The notes below the pieces were generated by a model. It ran no database searches. It worked only from the letters and a program-made list of their open reading frames with translations, and had not been told where the DNA came from. The translations under genes were made by a program, and so were the position numbers. From assembly GCF_000720325.1 (NCBI RefSeq), contig NZ_JOJM01000015.1:62001-126000 (forward strand): a stretch of 64,000 nucleotides of DNA. The letters run 5' to 3'. Shown piece by piece: positions 57,939 to 64,000 of the stretch (position 1 is its first letter; each line of letters starts with the position of its first letter). Origin of the DNA: Streptomyces sp. NRRL B-1347. GTDB taxonomy: Bacteria > Actinomycetota > Actinomycetes > Streptomycetales > Streptomycetaceae.

Positions 57939-58648
57939 TCGAGGGACTTGCGCACCAGATCGGGGACCTGGCAGTCCGGCGCCGGATAGCCGACGGGGAT
58001 CACCGCGAACGCCTTCTCGTTCTCCGGCCGCCCGAGCACCTCGGACAGGAACCGCATCGGGCTCGGCGTGTGCACGAGCGCGGCGAGCCCCGACAGGTGC
58101 AGCGCGGACAGCAGCATCCCGACCGCGATGCCGACCGACTCGTCGACGTAGTAGTGCTTGTGCTTGGTGCCGTCGTCGCCGAGCCAGTACCGCTGCTGGA
58201 ACACGACGATGAGGCCGGGCGCGTCCGTCAGGTGCGGCTTCACCTCGTCCGTGCCCAGCGGGCGCAGCGCGGCCAGCCACTCCTCGCCGAGCCGCCCGTC
58301 GTACGAGATCCGCTCCTCGTGCTCGGCGGCCTCCCGGATGCGGCGGCGGACCTCGGGGTCCTGCACGAGGACGAACGTCCACGGCTGCTGGTGCGCGCCC
58401 GACGGCGCGGTCGCCGCGCACGCGACGGCGTCCCGTATGACCTGTGGCGGCACGGGGTCCGACGAGAACTGCCGCACGGTGCGGCGCTCGTGCATCCGCT
58501 CCCTCAACTCGGCCGCGTGCGCGAGGGATTCGGCCTGGGGCATGCGGGCGGGGCGGTAGGGGACCGAGCGGTAGGGCTGCCCGTGGATCGGTGTCCAGCG
58601 CTCGGCGGGGTGTCCGGTCTCCGGCTTGTGCTGTTCGGTATCAGGCAT
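57917..58648 (-). CDS. Iodotyrosine deiodinase-like flavoprotein (nitroreductase superfamily)
   Basis: A 243-residue FMN protein. FMN contacts Arg55-Arg56-x-Val-Arg and TAPSGAHQQPWTF are those of human iodotyrosine deiodinase (IYD). The three lid residues of IYD that bind the zwitterionic tyrosine (human Glu157, Tyr161, Lys182) are present as Glu112, Tyr116 and Lys137 with identical spacing, and the C-terminal VPDLVRKSLDQVLVEV follows IYD closely. Reductive dehalogenation of halotyrosines is therefore predicted. ATG at 58648 is chosen over a longer frame. Human sequence recalled, not aligned by program. Convergent with the Old Yellow Enzyme gene. Confidence 0.85.
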   Translation of the reverse strand: MPDTEQHKPETGHPAERWTPIHGQPYRSVPYRPARMPQAESLAHAAELRERMHERRTVRQFSSDPVPPQVIRDAVACAATAPSGAHQQPWTFVLVQDPEVRRRIREAAEHEERISYDGRLGEEWLAALRPLGTDEVKPHLTDAPGLIVVFQQRYWLGDDGTKHKHYYVDESVGIAVGMLLSALHLSGLAALVHTPSPMRFLSEVLGRPENEKAFAVIPVGYPAPDCQVPDLVRKSLDQVLVEV

Positions 58649-58722
58649 GCCTCGATTCTGGGACCGGGGGCGGCGGCGCGCCATGGTGCGTACCTATGGA
58701 GTGCGTGGAAGGCACCCGTCCG

Positions 58723-59988
58723 TCAGCTCCAGCCCGCCACGATCAGGCCGAGGCCCGTCGCGAACCCGCCGCCGAGCAGCGCCAGATACGTGCCGTAGCG
58801 GCGGCGCAGCCGATGGGCCAGGAAGCCGAACGCGCCGAACCCCAGGCCCACGGTGAGGGTGCGGGAGCCGCGCGAGAGCGCCGCCTCGGCCAGCCAGTCG
58901 GGGGCCGCGACCTCCGCGCGGCCCGCCTCGGCCGCGTACACCTTGAACGGGATGCCGTTCCACGGCTGGTGCCGGACCGCCGCCGGGCCCTCGGCGGCCA
59001 GCTCGTGGCGCACCTCCGCACGCATCCGGTCGGTGGTGAGGGGGTGCGGCACCTGGACGCCGGAAGCGGCCAGGTGCAGCGCGAGGAGGCCGCCGGTGAG
59101 GCTGCCGGCCAGGGCCGTCAGGGCCAGCTTGAGGGACCTGCGGGGCAGCGCCACGCAGGCGATCGCGAGGAACAGCTCCGGCATCAGCGGCCAGCTCAGC
59201 GCCTCCGCGCACGCCCACGCGAACGCCAGCGGAAGACCCCAGCGGGAGCCGACCGCCGCCGCGACCCGCTTGCGCGCACGGGAGTCCCGCAGGGGCTCGG
59301 CCGCGGTGCGCCGGTGCAGCTCCGCCACCGCCGCGCGCGCCTCCTGAGCCGTCGCCGTCGGCGGCAGCGGCTCGCCGATCGTCACGCGCACCAGGGACGG
59401 GCGCAGCCTGCCGTGCTTGGGGAGCAGCCGGTCCGTGCCCGCGATGCCCACCGGGACGACCGGCACGCCCGCCTGCCCGGCCAGGACCAGGGCACCCTTG
59501 TGGAACGCGCCGAGCTCGCCCCGGCGGGCCCGGGTGCCCTCCGGGAACAGGACCACCGCGTGGCCCGCGCGCAGCGCGTCCTCCTTGGCCAGCAGGTCGT
59601 CCATGCCGCCGCCCGTGCGGCGCACGGGGAAGCCCGCGGCCAGGCGTGCGCACACGCGGCGCCGCCAGGGGGAGGCGAACCAGTAGTCCGCGGCGGCGGC
59701 GATGGTGGGGCTGTGGCGCGCGTCCAGGGCGGCGAGCAGGGCCGCGGTGTCGGCGTGGGAGGTGTGGTTGGCCACGACCACGCAGCCGCCGTCCGGCAGG
59801 GCGCCCTTGCGGGCGATGCCACCGGTGAGGGTGAGGAGGCCGCGCCAGAGCACGGCCCGCGCGGCGGCGCCCCAGGCCCGCCCCTTCCCGAACCGGGGGC
59901 TGCCGCCCCCGGGCCCCTGCCCTTTGGGCGCTTCGCGCCTTGTCCTCCATCGCCGGACGGGCTTGATGGGCTTGCTCTCCGTCTTCAC
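58723..59988 (-). CDS. PlsC-type acyltransferase fused to a VTT/YqaA-like membrane domain
   Basis: A 421-residue protein from GTG 59988, which overlaps the CdsA-like stop (GTGA). Residues about 1-45 are encoded by an intergenic repeat copy. Residues 60-230 are the lysophospholipid acyltransferase domain with the HX4D motif (His75, Asp80 in NHTSHAD) and FPEGTR (148-153). Residues about 245-421 hold three to four helices with PWNGIPFKVYAAEAG, which looks like the DedA/VTT (YqaA) lipid-scramblase-like fold; that call is by eye. Function: acylation of a lysophospholipid, possibly tied to lipid movement. GTG at 59853 would start just before the acyltransferase domain. Third gene of the lipid operon. 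Confidence 0.78.
   Translation of the reverse strand: MKTESKPIKPVRRWRTRREAPKGQGPGGGSPRFGKGRAWGAAARAVLWRGLLTLTGGIARKGALPDGGCVVVANHTSHADTAALLAALDARHSPTIAAAADYWFASPWRRRVCARLAAGFPVRRTGGGMDDLLAKEDALRAGHAVVLFPEGTRARRGELGAFHKGALVLAGQAGVPVVPVGIAGTDRLLPKHGRLRPSLVRVTIGEPLPPTATAQEARAAVAELHRRTAAEPLRDSRARKRVAAAVGSRWGLPLAFAWACAEALSWPLMPELFLAIACVALPRRSLKLALTALAGSLTGGLLALHLAASGVQVPHPLTTDRMRAEVRHELAAEGPAAVRHQPWNGIPFKVYAAEAGRAEVAAPDWLAEAALSRGSRTLTVGLGFGAFGFLAHRLRRRYGTYLALLGGGFATGLGLIVAGWS
59868..59968. repeat. Composite intergenic repeat copy inside the acyltransferase reading frame
   Basis: The left part GCGCCCCAGGCCCGCCCCTT, continuing CCCGAAC, is identical over 27 bases to 22375-22401; then CGGGGGCTGCCGCCCCCGG and CGCCGGACGGGCTTG. 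It spans codons about 7-41 of the downstream acyltransferase frame without a stop. Confidence 0.7.
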
Positions 59989-60848
59989 AGTCCCACCGCC
60001 ATCGTCAGGAGCAGGGCCAGGAGCAGCGAGTCCACCCGGTCCAGGAGGCCGCCGAAGCCGGGGAGCCAGGTGCCCGCGTCCTTGACGCCCGCCTCGCGCT
60101 TCACCATGGACTCCAGGAGGTCGCCCAGGACGCAGCCGACGAGCACCGCCGCCCACAGCGTCACCGTGAGGGCCCCGACCGCCGCCAGGGCCAGGGCCGT
60201 CGCCGCCGCGGTGCCCAGGACCCCCGCCCACGTCTTGTTGGGGGACAGCGGCGAGAGGGAGCGGGCCAGCGGGCCACCGCGGCCCAGGGCCGTGCCCGCG
60301 CACCACGCGCCGATGTCCCCGAAGGCCACCGCCACGCCCACCGCCACCGCCGTGCCGTCCAGGAGGACGAGGCCGGTGAGGGAGACCGGGATCCAGAGCA
60401 CGCCGAAGAGGGTGCGGCAGGCCCGGGTGAAGCCGTGCTCGGTGTCACCGGTCAGGAGTGCGGGCAGGGCCGACACGATCAGGAGGGCGGCCGGCGCGCG
60501 CAGGTCGAGCGTCGCGGGCGCCAGCCAGGCCGTCGCGGGCAGCAGGACCGCGGCCACGCCGAGCACCGCCCGCTCGCCCCGCGCAAGGCGGTACATGCGG
60601 GCGTACTCCGCCACGGCGACCACGCCGAGCCCGGCCGCCAGGGCGAACGCCCCCGCCCGGCCCGCCCAGAGCGCGCCGAGGAACAGCGGTGCCGCGAGCG
60701 CCCAGGTCCGCCAGCGCCTGCGCAGCTCGGCCCGCATCCGGACCCGGGACGGCAGCGCGGCGACGGCGACGCCGCCCGCGCCGAGCGCCCCTGCCACCAC
60801 GGGCACGGCCCGCGCGGCCGCCTCGGCCGCGAGGAACGCGACGCTCAT
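59985..60848 (-). CDS. CdsA-like phosphatidate cytidylyltransferase
   Basis: A 287-residue protein with six or more helices; it should make CDP-diacylglycerol from phosphatidate and CTP. The family signature is present as VKREAGVKDAGTWLPGFGG (249-267), with Lys256-Asp257 and Asp270, Asp273 in LLDRVDS, and SPNKTWAG (202-209). The signature usually has PGHGG; here His is Phe265. ATGA overlap joins it to the upstream CDP-alcohol phosphotransferase gene and GTGA to the downstream acyltransferase gene. Probably a second CdsA paralogue for a dedicated lipid pathway. Confidence 0.84.
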   Translation of the reverse strand: MSVAFLAAEAAARAVPVVAGALGAGGVAVAALPSRVRMRAELRRRWRTWALAAPLFLGALWAGRAGAFALAAGLGVVAVAEYARMYRLARGERAVLGVAAVLLPATAWLAPATLDLRAPAALLIVSALPALLTGDTEHGFTRACRTLFGVLWIPVSLTGLVLLDGTAVAVGVAVAFGDIGAWCAGTALGRGGPLARSLSPLSPNKTWAGVLGTAAATALALAAVGALTVTLWAAVLVGCVLGDLLESMVKREAGVKDAGTWLPGFGGLLDRVDSLLLALLLTMAVGL

Positions 60849-61447
60849 CGGGTCCCCAACTCCCCCCACAGGCGCCCGCACCGGGCGGCCGCCGTCAGCG
60901 CGGAGCCCGCGGCGATCACCACGAGCACGGGCACCGCCAAACCGGACGCGGCGGCCACCACGACCAGCGCGCAGCGCTCCGTCTTGCCCACCGGGCCGCC
61001 GTTGCGGCGCTCCGCGCCCGCCGCCGCGCCCGCCAGGGACACCCAGGACGGGAGCGTCGCCGCGAGGGCCGCCGTCGCCACCAGCCACAGCGGGGCGAGC
61101 GGCAGGAAGCCCGCGAGCATCACCAAGTCGGCCGCCCTGTCGCCGAGTTCGTTGAGCAGGGCCCCGCGCCGCGTCGTACGGCCGGTGTCGCGGGCCAGGG
61201 CGCCGTCCAGGTTCGCGCAGGCCAGGCGTGCCGCGAGCAGCGCCGCGACCGGGAGCGCGGCCAGCGGCGCGGGCAGCCACGCGAGGGCCGCGGCCGCGCC
61301 CGCCGCGCACACCACGCCCGCCGCCGTGAGCGCGTCCGGCGACACCGCGCGGCGCACCAGCGCACCGCGCACGCCGGACAACTTGGCGGCGTACCAGGGC
61401 TTGAGGGCGTAGAGGCCGAGGCCGTGGGAGCCGGAGGAACCGTTCAT
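60845..61447 (-). CDS. CDP-alcohol phosphatidyltransferase-like membrane protein with degenerate motif
   Basis: A 200-residue membrane protein, first gene of the lipid operon. The family motif DGxxARx8GxxxDxxxD is seen as DGALARDTGRTTRRGALLNE (81-100) then LGD: Asp81, Gly82, Ala85, Arg86, Gly95 and Asp103 are kept, but the third Asp is Asn99 and the first Asp (position 78) is Ala. Whether it still transfers a phosphatidyl group or uses altered metal binding is open. Four to five hydrophobic helices surround the motif. Divergent from an AAC(2')-like gene, 76 bases apart. Confidence 0.78.
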   Translation of the reverse strand: MNGSSGSHGLGLYALKPWYAAKLSGVRGALVRRAVSPDALTAAGVVCAAGAAAALAWLPAPLAALPVAALLAARLACANLDGALARDTGRTTRRGALLNELGDRAADLVMLAGFLPLAPLWLVATAALAATLPSWVSLAGAAAGAERRNGGPVGKTERCALVVVAAASGLAVPVLVVIAAGSALTAAARCGRLWGELGTR

Positions 61448-61523
61448 ACCGTCGACTCTGCCGCCGCCCGGCCCCCGGCAAATCGGGATGCGTACTCAGA
61501 TGCCGCCTGAGTACCGTGAGCGC

Positions 61524-62060
61524 GTGACCACACAGACCACCCTCCGCACGGCACACACCGCCGAACTCGCCCCCGCGGACCTCGCCGCCGCCCGCGCCCT
61601 CATGGACCTCGCCTTCGACGGGGACTTCTCCGACGAGGACTGGGACCACGGGCTCGGCGGCATGCACGCCCTCGTCCACGGCGCCGACGGCGAGCTGCTC
61701 GCGCACGGCTCCGTCGTGCAGCGGCGCGTCCTGCACAACGGCCGTTCGCTGCGCGTCGGTTACGTGGAAGCCGTCGCCACCCACCCGGACCGGCAGCGGC
61801 AGGGGCTCGGCGGGCAGGTCATGAGCGCCCTGGAGGACATCGTCGAGCGGGCCTACGACCTGGGCGTCCTCTCGCCGTCCGAGGAGGGCGAGAAGCTGTA
61901 CCTCGCGCACGGCTGGCAGACCTGGACCGGCCTCGTCGGCACGCTCGGCCCGCAGGGCGTGGCGGAGATGCCCGACGAGGACGCGCCCATGCTGCGCGGC
62001 GCCGACCTCGACCCGGCGCACCCGCTGCTCATCGACTGGCGCGACGGGGACGTGTTCTAG
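61524..62060 (+). CDS. AAC(2')-like aminoglycoside N-acetyltransferase (GNAT)
   Basis: A 178-residue GNAT protein. DGDFSDEDWDHGLGGMHALV, the acetyl-CoA loop VEAVATHPDRQRQGLGGQVM, and the ends LYLAHGWQTWTG and LIDWRDGDVF match the pattern of the mycobacterial AAC(2') enzymes (recalled), which acetylate the 2'-amine of aminoglycosides. It could confer intrinsic aminoglycoside tolerance or act on a native sugar or thiol amine. GTG at 61524 chosen; an in-frame ATG at 61488 would add 12 residues. Divergent from the lipid operon. Confidence 0.75.
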   Translation: MTTQTTLRTAHTAELAPADLAAARALMDLAFDGDFSDEDWDHGLGGMHALVHGADGELLAHGSVVQRRVLHNGRSLRVGYVEAVATHPDRQRQGLGGQVMSALEDIVERAYDLGVLSPSEEGEKLYLAHGWQTWTGLVGTLGPQGVAEMPDEDAPMLRGADLDPAHPLLIDWRDGDVF

Positions 62061-62091
62061 GGCGTACGCCCGGCCGGTCCGGAGGGTCCGG

Positions 62092-63099
62092 CTATGCCGG
62101 TGCCCCCGTGGCCCGCACGATCATCTTCCCCACGTTCTCACCCCGCAGCATCCCCAGGAACGCCTCCACGATCCGGTCGAAGCCGTCCACCACCGTCTCG
62201 TCGAGGCCGATCCGGCCGCTGAGCAGATGCGGGACCACGTACGCGTACAACTCCTCCTGCACGTCGTAGTAGTCGCGGACGAGGAAGCCCTCCATGCGCA
62301 GGCTCTTCTCCACGATCTCCGAGAGGTTGCGGGGCGCGGCGAGCGCCCGGGTGCTGTTGTACTGCGCGACCGTGCCGACGCGCAGGATGCGGCCGCGGTC
62401 GCGCAGGCCCTCGATCGCCGCCTCCAGCTGCTCGCCGCCGACGTTGTCGACGTAGAGGTCCACGCCGTCGGGCGCCGCCTTCGCGAGCAGCTCGGCGGCA
62501 GGGCCCTCGTGGTAGTCGAAGGCGTCGTCGTAGCCGACGTGCTCCTTGAGGTAGGCGACCTTCGCGGCCGAGCCCGCGCTGCCGACGACGCGGCCCGCGC
62601 CGAGGAGCTTCGCCAGGCGCCCGGCGGCCGTGCCGACGCCGCCCGCCGCCGCCGACACGAACAGGTCGTCGCCCGCGCGCACCGGCGTGATCCGGGTCAG
62701 ACCGACGTACGCGGTCAGACCGGTGCCGCCCAGGATGCCCAGGTGCGCGGAGAGCGGCACCCCGTCGAAGCGCGGCAGGACGCGCGCCTCCTGCGGCGTC
62801 ACCACCGCGTGCGTGCGCCAGCCCTTGCGGTGGAAGACGATCCCGCCCTCCGGGAGCGCAGGGTCGCGCGAGGCGATCACCCGGCCCAGGGTGCGGCCCT
62901 CCAGCGGCGCGTCGAGCGCGAAGTCGCCGTCCATCATCTCCCGGTGGTACGGGTCCACCGACCAGTAGAGGTTCTCCACGAGCGCCGAGCCGGGCGCGGG
63001 CTCCGGCAGCGCGGACTCCACGAACGCGAAGTGCGCCGGGGTGGGGAAGCCGTGCGGGCGGGCGGTCTGCTGGACGGTCAGGGCCGTGTCGCTGGTCAT
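62092..63099 (-). CDS. NADP-dependent MDR oxidoreductase (leukotriene B4 12-hydroxydehydrogenase / CurA type)
   Basis: A 335-residue zinc-free medium-chain reductase. Landmarks: NLYWSVDPYHREMMDG near 45, GGTGLTAYVGLTRI, the cofactor loop SAAAGGVGTAAGRLAKLLGA, DLYVDNVGGEQLEAAI and a GENVGKMIVR end, typical of double-bond reductases such as CurA. Substrate likely an enone or similar. It is divergent from a LysR-family gene; the LysR-box at 63148 lies between them. Confidence 0.9.
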   Translation of the reverse strand: MTSDTALTVQQTARPHGFPTPAHFAFVESALPEPAPGSALVENLYWSVDPYHREMMDGDFALDAPLEGRTLGRVIASRDPALPEGGIVFHRKGWRTHAVVTPQEARVLPRFDGVPLSAHLGILGGTGLTAYVGLTRITPVRAGDDLFVSAAAGGVGTAAGRLAKLLGAGRVVGSAGSAAKVAYLKEHVGYDDAFDYHEGPAAELLAKAAPDGVDLYVDNVGGEQLEAAIEGLRDRGRILRVGTVAQYNSTRALAAPRNLSEIVEKSLRMEGFLVRDYYDVQEELYAYVVPHLLSGRIGLDETVVDGFDRIVEAFLGMLRGENVGKMIVRATGAPA

Positions 63100-63147
63100 G
63101 CCCGGAAACGTACGGCGGGAATGCGGCCGCGCGGCAGAGGGTTCGGC

Positions 63148-63170
63148 TCATGGAACGCGACGAACCATGA
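63148..63170. promoter_or_regulatory. LysR-type operator (TCATGG-N11-CCATGA)
   Basis: Exact 6-bp inverted repeat with 11 bases between arms, located between the divergent MDR reductase and LysR genes. A third half-site TCATGG starts at 63178. The form is the classical T-N11-A LysR box. Confidence 0.6.
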
Positions 63171-63230
63171 ACGCTCCTCATGGGCGCAGGTGACACGCCC
63201 CTCGGGGCCGGAAAGGACGAGTGGGAACGG

Positions 63231-64000
63231 ATGGCCGGACACGACCTCGCCCCGCACGAGCTGCGGATCATCGTGGCCGTCGAGCAGGCCCGCAGCTTCT
63301 CCGGCGCCGCGACGGCCCTCGGCCTGACGCAGTCGGCGGTCTCGCACTCGGTGCGCGGCACGGAGAAGAAGATCGGCGCCGTGCTCTTCGAGCGCGGCCG
63401 CAAGGGCGCCGTGCCCACCCCGGCGGGCGAGCGCGCCACCGCCCACGCCCGCCGGGTGCTCCGGCTCCTGGAGACCCTCGCCGCCGAGGCGCGCGGCGCC
63501 GCCGCCGACGGTGGTCGGGCCGCCGTCGCCGGGCCGCTGCGCATCGCCGCGTTCCGCAGCGCCGCCCTGCACCTGCTCCCGGCCGCGCTCGCGGGGCTGC
63601 GCGCCCGCCACCCCGGCATCGAGCCCGAGGTCCGCGTCGTGCGGGAGCTGGGCCGCGGCACCGCGGGCGAGGTCGCCGACGGCCGCGCCGACCTCGGCAT
63701 CGCCACCATCGGCACGACCTCGCCGATCCCGCAGGGTCTCGTCGGTGACGTGCTCGTGGAGGAGCCCTACGCGTTCGTGCACCCGGCCGGGCATCCGGAC
63801 CCGCGCTCGCTGCCGCTGGCCGACTGGGCCGAGAACTGCACCTCGTACACCCGCGACTGGTGGGCGCGGCAGGACTGGCTGCCGAGGGCCAGCACGCAGA
63901 CCGAGGACGACGGCGCGGTGCTCGCCCTGGTGAGCGCCGGGCACGCGATGGCCGTCATGCCCGCCCTGTCCCTCACGGGAGCGCCGCAGGGCGTGGCGGT
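63231..64000 (+). CDS. LysR-family regulator, C-terminus cut by window edge
   Basis: The first 257 residues of a LysR regulator are visible. HTH: LRIIVAVEQARSFSGAATAL, then GLTQSAVSHSVRGTEKKIG; effector domain from about 95 (GPLRIAAFRSAALHLLP). ATG at 63231 gives a standard start; an in-frame ATG at 63180 is possible. Divergent from an MDR oxidoreductase with a LysR box between, so it very likely controls that gene and itself. The frame is open at base 64000. Confidence 0.88.
   Translation, partial: MAGHDLAPHELRIIVAVEQARSFSGAATALGLTQSAVSHSVRGTEKKIGAVLFERGRKGAVPTPAGERATAHARRVLRLLETLAAEARGAAADGGRAAVAGPLRIAAFRSAALHLLPAALAGLRARHPGIEPEVRVVRELGRGTAGEVADGRADLGIATIGTTSPIPQGLVGDVLVEEPYAFVHPAGHPDPRSLPLADWAENCTSYTRDWWARQDWLPRASTQTEDDGAVLALVSAGHAMAVMPALSLTGAPQGVA

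Overview
The window is chromosomal DNA of a high-GC actinomycete, almost certainly a Streptomyces. Coding frames have nearly every third position G or C, GTG starts are common, genes often overlap by ATGA or GTGA, and intergenic repeats of the type seen in Streptomyces recur. The order cysteine desulfurase-mnmA-metE-like-ligA-GGDEF/EAL-gatCAB-PLC-GGDEF/EAL-ilvBNC-serA-proline catabolism matches, from memory and unchecked, the conserved core region around SCO5486-SCO5520 of S. coelicolor. I saw no rRNA, tRNA, CRISPR array, intact insertion sequence, phage or large biosynthetic cluster.

Left part (1-14000): a LysR-cysteine dioxygenase-YeiH exporter sulfur module; a WYL regulator; a FabR-like TetR with an alpha/beta hydrolase, divergent from two small membrane proteins; cysteine desulfurase and mnmA around an opposite-strand peptidoglycan amidase; two tandem secreted bulb-type lectins; an oxidoreductase divergent from a GlxA-type regulator; DUF427 and LOG-like genes. 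Middle (14000-40000): SDR-methionine synthase pair, ligA, the GGDEF/EAL protein RmdB, a GT87 mannosyltransferase, gatC-gatA-small ORF-gatB, a Tat-exported phospholipase C, an MMPL transporter, a GNAT enzyme, a large LAL-type LuxR regulator, a PQQ-type sugar dehydrogenase lipoprotein, an aldo/keto reductase and a hydroxyacid dehydrogenase.

Right part (40000-64000): a second GGDEF/EAL protein behind two BldD-like boxes, with a degenerate EAL domain and an Arg-Asp repeat insert; the ilvBNC operon behind a readable attenuator (leader peptide with Ile-Leu-Val-Leu, then a terminator); serA; a deletion scar joining the 3' ends of a lost TetR/MFS pair; a PucR regulator divergent from proline dehydrogenase and P5C dehydrogenase; a HAD/membrane protein pair; hydrolase, Old Yellow Enzyme and an iodotyrosine-deiodinase-like flavoprotein; a three-gene translationally coupled lipid operon (CDP-alcohol phosphotransferase-like, CdsA-like, acyltransferase fused to a VTT-like membrane domain); an AAC(2')-like acetyltransferase; and an oxidoreductase divergent from a LysR gene cut by the window edge.

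The most interesting items are the lipid operon with altered active-site residues and a fused scramblase-like domain, the deiodinase homologue with its E-Y-K lid triad at the same spacing as the human enzyme, the ilvB leader, the BldD-box-controlled GGDEF gene with a coupled small upstream ORF, and several short-period tandem repeats, including one nonamer shared by a noncoding leader and an unrelated gene.
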